Positions 24,258 through 33,911 are shown, counted from the first letter of the stretch. The stretch: DNA of 34,263 bases from Comamonadaceae bacterium (GCA_025356545.1 JANXSU010000202.1:1-34263); one strand, 5' to 3'. A program made the numbers and translations. Notes: a model not told the origin generated them from the sequence alone.

Positions 24258-25118
24258 ATGCTAGTCATCATTGGTTATGCCGTCTCTATGGGCTGCATCT
24301 TCGGTGTGTACATCATTCACGGCGGCAATATCGGCGTGATCCTGACCGCCCTGCCGTTTGAGTTGATCACCATCTTTGGCGGTGCGCTGGGGGCGTTTGC
24401 GGTGAACAATCAACCCAAGGTTCTAAAAGCCACACTCGCCACCATCCCCAAAGCACTCAAGGGCTCCATCTACACCAAGGCCAGGTACATGGAACTCATG
24501 GCCTTGCTATACGACATTCTTCAAAAAGCCCGCAAAGAAGGTTTGATGGCGATTGAGAAAGATGTCGAAACACCGCATGAGTCAGAAATTTTCAAAAAAT
24601 ATGGGGCCGTTGGCAGCGACCATCACATCGTCGAGTTCATGACGGACTACCTGCGCATGATGGTGTCAGGTAACCTCAATGCGCATGAGATCGAGTCCCT
24701 CATGGACAGCGAAATTGAAACTCATCACCACGAGGCCCATGCTCCCATTGCCGCTATTGCTCGTCTTGCCGGTGCCTTACCTGCTTTTGGCATCGTTGCT
24801 GCGGTGCTGGGCGTAGTCAACACCATGGGCTCTGTGGGTCAGCCACCTGCCGTGCTGGGTGGCATGATTGCTTCGGCCTTGGTTGGTACTTTTTTGGGGA
24901 TCCTGCTGGCTTATGGCGTCGTCGAGCCCCTGGGGGGCCTACTGGAGCAAAAATCAGAGGACAGCGCTAAGGAACTGCAATGCATCAAGACAACACTGCT
25001 GGCCAGCATGCAAGGCTACAACCCGTCCACCGCAATTGAGTTTGGCCGCAAGGTGCTGTTCTCTACCGAGCGCCCGAGCTTTGCTGAGCTTGAGAGTCAT
25101 GTGCGCGGCAAAAAATAA
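24258..25118 (+). CDS. motA: Flagellar motor stator protein MotA
   Basis: The stator subunit that, with MotB, conducts protons and pushes on FliG. It has 286 aa and four membrane segments, two near the N terminus (about 1-22 and 34-50) and two in the C-terminal half (ALPAFGIVAAVLGVVNTMG and VGTFLGILLAYGVVEPLG). The cytoplasmic loop has the charged residues Arg92 and Glu100, at the spacing of the key Arg90 and Glu98 of enteric MotA. It lies 15 bp before motB. Confidence 0.97.
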   Translation: MLVIIGYAVSMGCIFGVYIIHGGNIGVILTALPFELITIFGGALGAFAVNNQPKVLKATLATIPKALKGSIYTKARYMELMALLYDILQKARKEGLMAIEKDVETPHESEIFKKYGAVGSDHHIVEFMTDYLRMMVSGNLNAHEIESLMDSEIETHHHEAHAPIAAIARLAGALPAFGIVAAVLGVVNTMGSVGQPPAVLGGMIASALVGTFLGILLAYGVVEPLGGLLEQKSEDSAKELQCIKTTLLASMQGYNPSTAIEFGRKVLFSTERPSFAELESHVRGKK

Positions 25119-25133
25119 AAAGGTGGGTGAACC

Positions 25134-26087
25134 ATGAGCACCGAAGGCAAAAAACTCCAGCCCATCATCATCAAGAAGATCAAGAAGGGTGGCCACGGCG
25201 CGCACGGTGGCGCGTGGAAGATTGCTTATGCCGACTTCGTGACCGCCATGATGGCTTTCTTCTTACTCATGTGGTTGCTGGGTTCGACCAGCGAAGGCGA
25301 TAAAAAAGGCCTATCGGACTACTTCGCCGCCCCCCTGAAAGTGGCTATGGCCGGCGGCAGCGGCGCAGGGGCGAGCAACAGCGTGCTCAATGGGGGGGGC
25401 GCTGATCTGACCCAGTCCGCCGGTCAATCCCGCAGAGGGGATGGCAGCGACCCGATTCAAAAAAAGAAGGCTGTGGAAGCCATGCGGGCCGAGGTGGCCA
25501 GGCAAGATGCCAAAAGAATGGCCACGCTCAGCGCAAAAATCAACGCGGCCATCGTCAACAACACCAAGCTAGCGCAGTACAGCTCTCAAATTCGACTGGA
25601 GACCACACCTGACGGACTTCAAATCACAATTATTGACGACCAGAACCGCCCCATGTTTGACAGCGGCAGCGCCTTGGTCAAACCCTATATGCGCGACATC
25701 CTGCGCGAGATCGGGGCGGCGCTCAACGATGTGGAAAACAAAATCAGCCTGGACGGTCACACCGATCGCGCCGCTTACGGCAATGGGGAGCGCGGCTACA
25801 GCAACTGGGAGCTATCGGCCGACCGAGCCAACGCCTCGCGCCGTGAGCTGGTGGGCGCAGGCATGCCCGACGACAAGCTGGCGCGGGTGATGGGACTGTC
25901 CTCCAGCGTACTGCTTGATTTAAGCGATCCCTTGAGTCCCGCCAACCGCCGCATCAACATTGTGGTCCTGACGCGAGAAGCCGAGGAGCGGTTGCTCAAC
26001 CCGGAGCGCAAGCTTTCACAAGCCCCACCATCATCACAAACGCTCGCGTCCGTCTCGCCACCTGCCGGTGAGGCCCTCCAAAAATGA
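25134..26087 (+). CDS. motB: Flagellar motor stator protein MotB
   Basis: The stator subunit anchored to peptidoglycan, 317 aa. A single membrane helix (about 28-50) contains the proton-binding Asp34 in YADFVTAMMAFFLLMWLL, which indicates a proton-driven motor. The plug and linker follow, then an OmpA-like domain (about 165-280) with DGHTDRA and an ANRRINIVVL end. The C-terminal tail is Ser/Pro-rich. An eight-G run (25392-25399) codes for Gly-Gly-Gly in the linker. Confidence 0.97.
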   Translation: MSTEGKKLQPIIIKKIKKGGHGAHGGAWKIAYADFVTAMMAFFLLMWLLGSTSEGDKKGLSDYFAAPLKVAMAGGSGAGASNSVLNGGGADLTQSAGQSRRGDGSDPIQKKKAVEAMRAEVARQDAKRMATLSAKINAAIVNNTKLAQYSSQIRLETTPDGLQITIIDDQNRPMFDSGSALVKPYMRDILREIGAALNDVENKISLDGHTDRAAYGNGERGYSNWELSADRANASRRELVGAGMPDDKLARVMGLSSSVLLDLSDPLSPANRRINIVVLTREAEERLLNPERKLSQAPPSSQTLASVSPPAGEALQK

Positions 26088-26153
26088 AAATTCTCTTCAA
26101 GTAATGGGCCAGACAACCGATACATACAACAGACTCACAAGAAAAGGGCAATC

Positions 26154-26546
26154 ATGGCCAACCAACTCCGATTTTTAGTTGTCGACGATTTCTCCACCAT
26201 GCGACGCATTGTCCGAAACCTACTTAAAGAAATTGGGTTCACTGAGGCCGATGAAGCCGAAGATGGCGTGGCCGCACTTCAGAAACTGCGCAGTAGTACG
26301 TTTGATTTCGTGGTCAGTGACATCAACATGCCCAATATGAACGGCTTTCAGTTGCTTGGAGAAATCAAAAAAGACGAAAAGCTAAAACACTTGCCGGTGC
26401 TTATGGTCACGGCTGAAGCGCGCAAGGAAGATATCGTGCTGGCCGCTCAACAAGGAGCCGCAGGTTACATCGTCAAACCTTTCACCAAGGCTACGTTAGA
26501 AGACAAACTAACGCTTATCCTCAAGAAAACGGGGTTGCAATCATGA
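26154..26546 (+). CDS. cheY: Chemotaxis response regulator CheY
   Basis: The diffusible signal that binds FliM, 130 aa. Asp11 and Asp12, phosphoacceptor Asp56 ([12 protein letters not shown]), Thr86 and Lys108 (YIVKPF) are all present, and the sequence is very close to canonical CheY. Its stop overlaps the cheZ start (ATGA), indicating coupled synthesis. It is the more typical motor CheY of the two in the window. Confidence 0.97.
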   Translation: MANQLRFLVVDDFSTMRRIVRNLLKEIGFTEADEAEDGVAALQKLRSSTFDFVVSDINMPNMNGFQLLGEIKKDEKLKHLPVLMVTAEARKEDIVLAAQQGAAGYIVKPFTKATLEDKLTLILKKTGLQS

Positions 26547-27187
26547 GCGCTGCCGCCTTTACCCTAGATCCACAGGACTCAGCAAATCCATCCGTCCACC
26601 TCAAGATCGGCATCCTCACTCGCCAGCTACACGACTCACTACAACAACTCGGCTTGACCGAAAAACTCCAAGTCACAGCGCAGGAGTTGCCTGACGTCAA
26701 AAGTCGCCTGTCCTACATCAGCCGCCTAACAGGAGAAGCGGCAGAGAAAGTGCTCAACCGGGTAGACCAGGCAAAGACCGAGCACGAGAAAATCCACTCA
26801 CAAACCCGCCACGTATCCACCCTGCTGGCCCATGATCCGGCAGGCACGCTGGCTAACGGCCACCTCACGCATTACCTGGATGACATGGCCAGGTCCAGCC
26901 AGCTAGTGGACCAACACCTGACCGACATCATGATGGCGCAGGATTTCCACGACCTCACAGGGCAAGTGATCAAGCGGGTGGTGAGCTTGGCGGCAACCAT
27001 TGAAGAGCAATTGGTTGAGTTGTTGATCCAGACAGCGCCTGCCGGTGCAACTATCAAATCCAGCCCAGAGGTCAAAGCACCACGCGGGCTCGTCGTGTCC
27101 GGCCCAGTGATTGACAAAGAGAATGCGCAAGGCGCAGTGACTAACCAATCCGAAGTGGACGACTTGCTCGCCAGTCTAGGGTTTTAA
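26543..27187 (+). CDS. cheZ: CheY-P phosphatase CheZ
   Basis: Removes phosphate from CheY-P. It has 214 aa and is largely helical. Catalytic-type residues Asp137 and Gln141 lie in [15 protein letters not shown]. The C-terminal [12 protein letters not shown] is the conserved CheY-docking peptide, joined by a flexible linker (about 170-200). It is coupled to cheY and followed by a strong terminator. Confidence 0.96.
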   Translation: MSAAAFTLDPQDSANPSVHLKIGILTRQLHDSLQQLGLTEKLQVTAQELPDVKSRLSYISRLTGEAAEKVLNRVDQAKTEHEKIHSQTRHVSTLLAHDPAGTLANGHLTHYLDDMARSSQLVDQHLTDIMMAQDFHDLTGQVIKRVVSLAATIEEQLVELLIQTAPAGATIKSSPEVKAPRGLVVSGPVIDKENAQGAVTNQSEVDDLLASLGF

Positions 27188-27224
27188 GCCTCTGGTTTTT
27201 GCTGTCACAACGAGGGGGGGGTCG

Positions 27225-27258
27225 AGAGGGGAATTGCAGGGGCAATTCCCCTCTTTTT
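27225..27258 (+). terminator. Rho-independent terminator after cheZ
   Basis: GAGGGGAATTGC and its exact complement form a 12-bp stem (13 with the flanking A-T) around AGGG, followed by TTTTT. It ends the mot-che transcript 38 bp after the cheZ stop; flhB then starts 58 bp downstream. A run of eight G (27214-27221) lies just before the stem. Confidence 0.93.
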
Positions 27259-27316
27259 CGTCTTTAGTTCGGATCCGCCTTGTTGAGAATGGAGTGAACT
27301 CTACGGGCTCACTCTC

Positions 27317-28462
27317 ATGGAATCCGCCAGCCAGGATCGCAATCTACCGGCCACCGAGCGCAAGCTGAAAAAGTCGCGTGACGAAGGGCAAGTGGCGCGC
27401 TCACAAGACCTTTCCCACTTGGCCGTTCTTGGAGCGGGCGCACTGGCAATCATGGCCTTTGCGCCCCTATTGTTTGACCATCTCCAGTTGGCCCTGAGCC
27501 AGCACCTGCACTTCAACGCGAGTTCGATGTCTCATCCTGAACAAATGTTGCCCAGGATGCAAGACATGGCCGCCACAGGCTTACTGGGCTGCGTGGCCTT
27601 TGCCGGTCTGGTAGCTTTGGCCGCCATCCTCAGTGCATTGTCTTCAGGAGGCTTGGTTTTCAGCCTCACACCGGTTCTACCCGACTTTAGTCGGGTCAAT
27701 CCATTAAAGGGCTTTGGCAATATTTTTTCAAAAAAGAAACTTGCAGAAATCATAAAAATGACGGTCATCGCCATCGTTCTGATTGCCATCACGTACAGCT
27801 ACTTGAAAACCCATCTAAGCGCCATGGCAACGCTTGTTTTGCAGCCCTCAGTCATGGCCCTGCATGTGCTGACAACTTGGTTGACCCAAGGCATGGGACT
27901 CTTGTTACTCGTGATCGTAGGGGTCGCCTTACTGGACGTTCCGCTGCAGCAACTGCTTCACAAATCACATTTAAAAATGTCTCGCCAAGAAGTGAAGGAT
28001 GAAAACAAAGAGTCCGAAGGTAACGAACAGATCAAACGCCAGCGCCGCGCCAAACAAAACGAATTGGCCCACCGTCGAAGTGTGCACGCCGTTCCCCAAG
28101 CCGACTTTATTTTGATGAACCCAACTCACTATGCCGTGGCTGTTCGGTACAACGACAAAACTATGGCTGCACCACGTCTCATTGCCAAAGGCGCTGATCT
28201 GATCGCCATGACGATTCGTGACATTGCCAGTGCGCATGCTATTCCCGTCATTCAATCGCCAATGTTGGCACGCGCCTTATATGCCCATGCCGAACTGAAC
28301 GAAGACATCCCCACCACGCTATACACCGCAGTCGCACAGGTGCTGGCCTATGTGTATCGGCTCAAGGCCGCGCTGCGTGGGGACGCTCCCATGCCGGGTG
28401 AGCCGCCGCAGCCCGTCGTCCCGCCAGAGCTCGATCCGTTGAACCCCAACGCAACGGCGTAA
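27317..28462 (+). CDS. flhB: Flagellar export protein FlhB
   Basis: The export-gate protein that controls substrate switching with FliK, 381 aa. The N-terminal half has four membrane segments. The cytoplasmic domain contains the autocleavage motif NPTH, with Asn268 and Pro269, the same place as in enteric FlhB. A charged linker (KDENKESEGNEQIKRQRR) precedes it. The C-terminal Pro-rich tail is longer than in enterics. The ribosome site is weak. It is followed by flhA after 6 bp. Confidence 0.96.
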   Translation: MESASQDRNLPATERKLKKSRDEGQVARSQDLSHLAVLGAGALAIMAFAPLLFDHLQLALSQHLHFNASSMSHPEQMLPRMQDMAATGLLGCVAFAGLVALAAILSALSSGGLVFSLTPVLPDFSRVNPLKGFGNIFSKKKLAEIIKMTVIAIVLIAITYSYLKTHLSAMATLVLQPSVMALHVLTTWLTQGMGLLLLVIVGVALLDVPLQQLLHKSHLKMSRQEVKDENKESEGNEQIKRQRRAKQNELAHRRSVHAVPQADFILMNPTHYAVAVRYNDKTMAAPRLIAKGADLIAMTIRDIASAHAIPVIQSPMLARALYAHAELNEDIPTTLYTAVAQVLAYVYRLKAALRGDAPMPGEPPQPVVPPELDPLNPNATA

Positions 28463-28468
28463 GCCCCC

Positions 28469-30550
28469 ATGAACTCCATTTCCAAAACCATGAATACCTG
28501 GCTGGGCCGCAACGCCCTTGTGTTGCAAGGTGCCGCCGCGCCTTTGTTGGTAGTCGCGATTTTGGGCATGATGGTATTGCCTCTGCCGTCTTGGTTGCTG
28601 GATGTGTTTTTCACCATCAACATTTCTGTCGCTCTGATGGTCATGATGGTCGCTGCCTACATGCTCAAGCCGCTGGATTTTGCATCCTTCCCCTCGGTGC
28701 TGCTGCTCACCACCTTGATGCGCCTGTCGCTGAACGTGGCCTCAACTCGTGTGGTCTTGTTGGAGGGGCACACTGGGCCAGAGGCCGCCGGAGCTGTGAT
28801 TGAGGCTTTTGGCCATTTCTTGATTGGCGGAAATTTTGCCGTTGGCCTGATCGTCTTTGCCATTCTGGTCGTCATTAATTTTGTGGTCGTTACCAAGGGG
28901 GCTGAACGTATTGCAGAAGTCTCCGCCCGTTTCGCCTTGGACGCCATGCCGGGCAAACAGATGGCGGTCGATGCCGACTTGAGCGCAGGCACCATCGATG
29001 AAAAAGAAGCCAAACGTCGCCGTTCCGAAGTGGCCGAAGAAGCTGATTTTTTTGGCTCCATGGACGGTGCCTCCAAGTTCGTTCGGGGTGATGCAATTGC
29101 GGGCATGCTGATTTTGCTCATCAATGTCATGGGTGGTTTTGCCGTAGGTGTCTTACAGCATGACCTGAGCGCCAGCCAGGCGGCCAACACCTACATCCTG
29201 CTCGCGGTGGGTGACGCACTGGTCGCTCAAATCCCGGGGCTGCTCATCTCTGTGGCGGCGGCCATGGTGGTTTCGCGTGTGGGCAAAGATCAAGATCTTG
29301 GACGACAGATCATCGATCAAGTACTTATTTCACCGAAAGTGCTGGGCATCACGGCGACGGTGATGGGTGTTCTGGGCCTCATTCCCGGCATGCCGCACCT
29401 GGTTTTTCTCCTGATTGCATCCCTTCTCGGCTACACAGCCTGGGTCTTCGCGCACAAGCCGCCTGCACCCATCGCTCAAGAAACAACATTTGATGCGACA
29501 ACGGATGGGGAAGCCAGTTGGGATGACTTGCAGCCGGTGGATCAATTGGGTCTGGAGCTCGGCTACCGGCTGATCACGTTGGTGGATAAAAATCGGCAAG
29601 GGGATCTGCTCACCCGCATCAAAGGCGTGCGCCGAAAGTTCGCGCAAGAGGTGGGGTTCTTGCCGCCTGCAGTCCATGTTCGCGACAATCTGGACCTCAA
29701 GCCCAGCGTGTACCGCATCAGTTTGCGAGGCGTCATGGTGGGCGAAGGCGAGGCCTTTCCGGGCATGTACCTGGCTATCAACCCCGGTGGTATTACGACG
29801 CCCCTCATCGGCACCGCAACCACTGATCCAGCCTTCGGTCTACCCGCGCACTGGATCGATGAACGTCAAAAAGAAGCCGCGCAAATGGCTGGATTTACGG
29901 TGGTTGATTCCGAGACTGTCATGGCCACCCATTTGTCACACTTGATGCAAGTTCAGGCAGCGAAATTACTCAGTCGCACCGAAACCCAGCAACTCGTAGA
30001 ACATGTGAGCAAGCTGGCTCCCAAGCTGATTGAAGAAGTGGTTCCAAAAATGATTTCCATTGCCGTATTCCAGAAAGTGCTGCAACTCTTACTGGAAGAG
30101 TCCGTGCATATCCGCGACATCCGCACCATCATTGAATCCATTGCTGAACACGCCAGTACCATCACCGACCCAACCGAACTCGCACGCTGCGTCAGAGTCG
30201 CCTTGTCCCCCGCCATCGTGCAGCAAATCTACGGCCCAACGCGTGAGCTGGATGTGATTGCGATTGACCCACCGCTTGAACGCTTACTCGTTCAAGCCCT
30301 GTCCAACGCCAACAGCCAGGCCCTGGATCCCGGTGTGGCCGACATGTTGACGCAAACCGCCGCCGTTGTGGCACTCAAGCAAGAAGAAATGGGTGTACCA
30401 GCCTGCCTGCTGGTGCCCGACACGATCAGAAGCGCCATCTCTCGCTTGGTGCGACGGGTAGCACCTCGGCTTCAGGTGCTGGCACACAGTGAAATTCCAG
30501 ACACCCACACCATCCGCATTGGCCCCATCCTCAGAGGAGCAGCACCATGA
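28469..30550 (+). CDS. flhA: Flagellar export protein FlhA
   Basis: The largest export-gate membrane protein, which forms a nonameric ring that docks chaperone-substrate complexes. It has 693 aa. About eight membrane segments fill residues 1-330, with the FHIPEP-family motif AERIAEVSARFALDAMPGKQ in the cytoplasmic loop. The soluble C-terminal domain follows. It overlaps flhF by 4 bp. Confidence 0.97.
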   Translation: MNSISKTMNTWLGRNALVLQGAAAPLLVVAILGMMVLPLPSWLLDVFFTINISVALMVMMVAAYMLKPLDFASFPSVLLLTTLMRLSLNVASTRVVLLEGHTGPEAAGAVIEAFGHFLIGGNFAVGLIVFAILVVINFVVVTKGAERIAEVSARFALDAMPGKQMAVDADLSAGTIDEKEAKRRRSEVAEEADFFGSMDGASKFVRGDAIAGMLILLINVMGGFAVGVLQHDLSASQAANTYILLAVGDALVAQIPGLLISVAAAMVVSRVGKDQDLGRQIIDQVLISPKVLGITATVMGVLGLIPGMPHLVFLLIASLLGYTAWVFAHKPPAPIAQETTFDATTDGEASWDDLQPVDQLGLELGYRLITLVDKNRQGDLLTRIKGVRRKFAQEVGFLPPAVHVRDNLDLKPSVYRISLRGVMVGEGEAFPGMYLAINPGGITTPLIGTATTDPAFGLPAHWIDERQKEAAQMAGFTVVDSETVMATHLSHLMQVQAAKLLSRTETQQLVEHVSKLAPKLIEEVVPKMISIAVFQKVLQLLLEESVHIRDIRTIIESIAEHASTITDPTELARCVRVALSPAIVQQIYGPTRELDVIAIDPPLERLLVQALSNANSQALDPGVADMLTQTAAVVALKQEEMGVPACLLVPDTIRSAISRLVRRVAPRLQVLAHSEIPDTHTIRIGPILRGAAP

Positions 30551-31962
30551 ACATTCAACGCTTTCAGGCACTCACCTCGCGCGAAGCACTAGCCAAGGCA
30601 CGCATGGCTTTTGGCGACAACACATTGATCCTGTCCAACCGCCAAACCGCCACCGGGGTTGAAGTTCTGGCCGCTTCTGAAAACACTTTTTCCGAACTTG
30701 ATGCACCGCCTGTACCGAGCCTCAAAGCCGCAACCAGCACCCCACGCAAAGCCACCACGGCCCCAACGTCTCAAGCGCAAGTCGAACAAGATGCGGATCA
30801 ACTCGCCATGAGTACCTTATCCTTCCAAGACTACGTGCGAGAAAGAATGCTCAAACGCCGTCATGACAGCAAAAAATCCAGCGCATCACTCAATACCGAT
30901 GACAAGGCTCCGCGCACAGCGACACATCATTTCTCGGTTCCCATGGACGACGTACCCAAGCCATCGTCTCAGTCCATTGCTAACCGGCAAGCCGACGTAG
31001 CCACCCCACCCACGCGCTCAAGCCCAGGCATTGCTGACGAACTACAAGCCATGAAGGCCTTGATCGAAGACCGGTTCAACACTTTGACTTGGCTCGGGCA
31101 GACCAACCAGAACCCGACCCAATCGAATCTGATGTTCAAGCTCATTCAGGCCGGTTTTTCTCCTAGTCTGGCGCGCGCCATGGTGGAAAAAATGCCACAC
31201 GACACCACACCTAATGGTGCATTGCAATGGGCCACAGAGGTGCTGGAACGCAACATCAAGACCGATGCACAAGCCCTGCCACTCCAGGAGGAAGGCGGCA
31301 TCTATGCCTTGGTCGGCGCCACAGGTGTGGGAAAAACCAGCACGACGGCCAAACTTGCCAGTCTGTGCGCACGCCTGCATGGCCCAGCGAGCGTGGGCCT
31401 AATCACGATGGACAGCTACCGCGTGGGTGCACACGAGCAGTTGCGCAACTACGGTCGCATGTTGGGCGTGGTGGCGCACTTGGCGCACGACCGCACGGCC
31501 CTTCAAGACTTGTTGGGCCTGCTCGCCAACAAGAAAATGGTTTTGATAGACACCAGCGGTATTTCCCCAAGAGATCCTCGAAAAAAAGACATGCTTGACA
31601 TGCTGGACATGCCCAGCATCAACCGCCTTCTCGTACTCAATGCCGTGAGTCATGGCGACACCCAGGACGATGCCATCACCGCATTTCGCTCACGCGGACT
31701 TCAACAAGCCATACTGTCAAAGATGGATGAAGCGATCAAGCTCGGTCCCTCGCTGGATGCCGTGATCCGCCACCAGATTACTTTGCGCGGTGTCACAACA
31801 GGACAGCGGATACCGGATGACTTTGAACCTGCCAACGCCGCTAAATTGATCAAACTGGCCATGCGGACACCCAGCAAATCCGCTTTTGACCCACAGCCGA
31901 GCGACCTTGGATTCTTCTTCGCTCAAGCCCACGCACAAGCTCGGGGAATTCTCCATGCTTGA
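30547..31962 (+). CDS. flhF: Flagellar SRP-type GTPase FlhF
   Basis: A GTPase related to Ffh and FtsY that sets the site and often the number of polar flagella. It has 471 aa. An acidic and variable N-terminal B region (about 1-165) precedes the N domain and the G domain. GTP-binding motifs are GATGVGKT (257-264), DSYRVGAHEQL, DTSG in place of the usual DTAG, and SKMDEA in place of TKLDEA. FlhF normally pairs with FlhG, whose place downstream is taken here by a protein without a P-loop. The start overlaps the flhA stop (ATGA). Confidence 0.95.
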   Translation: MNIQRFQALTSREALAKARMAFGDNTLILSNRQTATGVEVLAASENTFSELDAPPVPSLKAATSTPRKATTAPTSQAQVEQDADQLAMSTLSFQDYVRERMLKRRHDSKKSSASLNTDDKAPRTATHHFSVPMDDVPKPSSQSIANRQADVATPPTRSSPGIADELQAMKALIEDRFNTLTWLGQTNQNPTQSNLMFKLIQAGFSPSLARAMVEKMPHDTTPNGALQWATEVLERNIKTDAQALPLQEEGGIYALVGATGVGKTSTTAKLASLCARLHGPASVGLITMDSYRVGAHEQLRNYGRMLGVVAHLAHDRTALQDLLGLLANKKMVLIDTSGISPRDPRKKDMLDMLDMPSINRLLVLNAVSHGDTQDDAITAFRSRGLQQAILSKMDEAIKLGPSLDAVIRHQITLRGVTTGQRIPDDFEPANAAKLIKLAMRTPSKSAFDPQPSDLGFFFAQAHAQARGILHA

Positions 31963-32761
31963 TGTCAACTTCAATCCAGCCACAAGGGAAAACGAGCTGT
32001 TCATTCAGTCCGCGCAGCACGTCATCGTCATGGCCAGCAATGGGGACTGGCACGGCGAATTGCCCTTGCTCTGGAACCTGTGCTCGGCATGGTCCGGCAT
32101 GAGCTACACCATTGCCGTCCTCGATGCCACCACCCCGGAGTCTGACAACAACCCGGGACTACAACAGCTGATGGACAACAGACACCTGCCCACCGAGAGT
32201 GATTTGGAGTACGTCAATTGGGCTATCTACCCGGCGGCCTTGGGTTTGTCAGAGCTGGCCGATCAGTTGATGTGCAATGAAACGGCAACACCATTACAGA
32301 CCTTGGGCCACTTGTTCAACAACTATGAAATTATTTTGATTTATGCGAGCGCTCAGAACCTAGCCGCCTGTCTACCGGACACAGGCATAGAGCCACTGCT
32401 TCCCCTCAGGATGAACACCGTGTCCATTGTGCCCACCTACCAGGCCTTGAAGCATCTGATGCTCAAAGGGCGACTACAAGCCACCACCGTCACGGTCGTT
32501 GACACCTCCAACCCCATGGACCTGATGTCAGCCCAGCACGTGAACCAGCGTTTGCAGGATTGCGCCTTTAACTTTCTAGGGCAACACATCTCAACCCTGA
32601 CAGCCCCATCGCAGATCCTGGACGATCCCGCCGCTGAAGACATCAAAACCCTGGCCCTGCGCCTGCTGGAGCGCGCGGTCTCGGTCCGCCAAGACAGCTT
32701 CGCCCTGACGCGAACCTCTGCGCGCCCCCTTGACCCCTTTTTTACTGCGAGGCAACACTGA
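31955..32761 (+). CDS. FlhG-position protein with ParA/MinD-like fold but no P-loop
   Basis: A soluble protein of 268 aa lying between flhF and fliA, where FlhG (a MinD-like ATPase) usually sits. It seems to keep the outline of the fold: VIVMASNGDWHGELPLLWNL matches in register the FlhG segment with KGGVGKT, followed by a strand ending in LDA, a later strand YEIILIYAS, and another, VTVVDTSNP. The Walker lysines are missing: the loop reads SNGDWHGEL. It should therefore not bind ATP in the normal way. The ATG at 31955 overlaps the flhF stop by 8 bp and has GGGGA upstream; a longer start at 31886 would overlap flhF further. Its stop overlaps the fliA ATG. The fold relation is inferred. Confidence 0.7.
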   Translation: MLDVNFNPATRENELFIQSAQHVIVMASNGDWHGELPLLWNLCSAWSGMSYTIAVLDATTPESDNNPGLQQLMDNRHLPTESDLEYVNWAIYPAALGLSELADQLMCNETATPLQTLGHLFNNYEIILIYASAQNLAACLPDTGIEPLLPLRMNTVSIVPTYQALKHLMLKGRLQATTVTVVDTSNPMDLMSAQHVNQRLQDCAFNFLGQHISTLTAPSQILDDPAAEDIKTLALRLLERAVSVRQDSFALTRTSARPLDPFFTARQH

Positions 32762-33477
32762 TGTACACCGACAAAGGACAGCCCGACCGAAACGCCATGC
32801 TTCGCCAGTACATGCCTTTGGTGCAACGCCTGGCGCACCACATGATGGCCAAGCTCCCGCCCAGCGTTCAGGTTGATGATCTGATCCAAGTCGGCTTGAT
32901 AGGCTTGTCTGAAGCCCTGACGCGCTTTGAGGCGAGTCAAGGAGTTCAATTTGAAACCTTCGCATCACAACGCATTCGCGGTGCGATGCTTGATGAGTTG
33001 CGAGAGGGCGACTGGATGTCGCGCGGCTCACGCAAGAGCCAAAAAGCCATTGAGGTCGCCATGCGCCGACTGGAACACCGCCTAGGCCGAACGCCGCGCG
33101 AATCTGAAATTGCCACCGAGCTGAGCATGAGTTTGCCTGACTACCAAGCCCTGCTGGGCAAGGTCAAAGGCACGCAACTGGTCTATCTAGAAGACATGAG
33201 CGGGGGCGACGACGGAGACGACAGCTTTTTAGATCGCCACACGATGGACAGTGCGGCTGATCCCCTGCAAATGTTGCAAGATCATCGACTTCGCACCTCT
33301 CTGGTCGAAGCCATCAATACCTTGCCAGACAGGGAGAAGTACATCATGAGCATGTACTACGAAAACGACATGAACCTCAAAGAGATTGCAGCGGTTCTAG
33401 GGGTAACGGAGTCTCGAATTTGCCAACTGCACAGCCAGTCCATCGCCCGACTGCGCACCAAAATGCGAGCCCATTGA
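32761..33477 (+). CDS. fliA: Flagellar sigma factor FliA (sigma-28)
   Basis: The sigma factor for late flagellar and chemotaxis genes, 238 aa. Region 2 has LPPSVQVDDLIQVGLIGL and FETFASQRIRGAMLDELR; region 3 follows; region 4 has LPDREKYIMSMYYENDMNLKEIAAVLGV with a helix-turn-helix. It overlaps the upstream stop by 1 bp (TGATG). Its anti-sigma factor FlgM is encoded convergently at the window edge. Confidence 0.97.
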   Translation: MYTDKGQPDRNAMLRQYMPLVQRLAHHMMAKLPPSVQVDDLIQVGLIGLSEALTRFEASQGVQFETFASQRIRGAMLDELREGDWMSRGSRKSQKAIEVAMRRLEHRLGRTPRESEIATELSMSLPDYQALLGKVKGTQLVYLEDMSGGDDGDDSFLDRHTMDSAADPLQMLQDHRLRTSLVEAINTLPDREKYIMSMYYENDMNLKEIAAVLGVTESRICQLHSQSIARLRTKMRAH

Positions 33478-33484
33478 CGGGCTC
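33467..33484 (+). terminator. Hairpin at the fliA stop
   Basis: GAGCCC and GGGCTC flank a 6-nt loop that contains the fliA stop codon. No T run follows. A second weak stem (GCCCC/GGGGC, 33513-33528) lies before the flgN end. Together they may serve as a bidirectional terminator for the convergent pair. Confidence 0.4.
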
Positions 33485-33530
33485 ACCAACGGACACTCAC
33501 AGATAGAGATAGGCCCCCATCAAGGGGCGC

Positions 33531-33911
33531 TCAAGCCTTCAAGAAGGTAAACGCGCCGCTTTGCCGAACGGCCCCGCCATAGGGCCCGGCCAATTGGGCG
33601 TAACTGGCTTCGCGCGTGGCCGGCACGAGCGCCTGCAAGGCACGCTCATTCATCGCCGCACGTCGAATCAGCTGCTCTCTTTGTAAAGTCAGACTCATGG
33701 CGGCGCGCTTGAGCCGGGCACAGTCGGCGCGGCTGGTCTGTGCTTCATTAGGTTGGGCTGCAAAACAATGGGCCGTGTCCATGGCCAGTTTGTGTAGTGC
33801 CGCACTCGATGCACGGACCACATCAGGTTCACTCTGGCCCACGGCCACCGCCAGGGCATGGCATTGGCTCTCAATCTGGCTGAGCAAGTGCTCTAATTCT
33901 GCGGGTGACAT
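33531..33911 (-). CDS. flgN: Flagellar export chaperone FlgN-like
   Basis: A 126-aa helical cytoplasmic protein. FlgN is the export chaperone of hook-associated proteins FlgK and FlgL. Sequence similarity is low in this family; the evidence is the helical composition, an N-terminal segment of the FlgN type (LEHLLSQIESQCHALAVAV), size, and position directly downstream of flgM. It is somewhat shorter than the usual 140 aa. It is convergent with fliA. Confidence 0.75.
   Translation of the reverse strand: MSPAELEHLLSQIESQCHALAVAVGQSEPDVVRASSAALHKLAMDTAHCFAAQPNEAQTSRADCARLKRAAMSLTLQREQLIRRAAMNERALQALVPATREASYAQLAGPYGGAVRQSGAFTFLKA

Noticed and set aside
31886-31954. Longer start for the FlhG-like protein
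   Set aside because: It lies wholly inside flhF; the ATG at 31955 has its own ribosome site and a normal short overlap.
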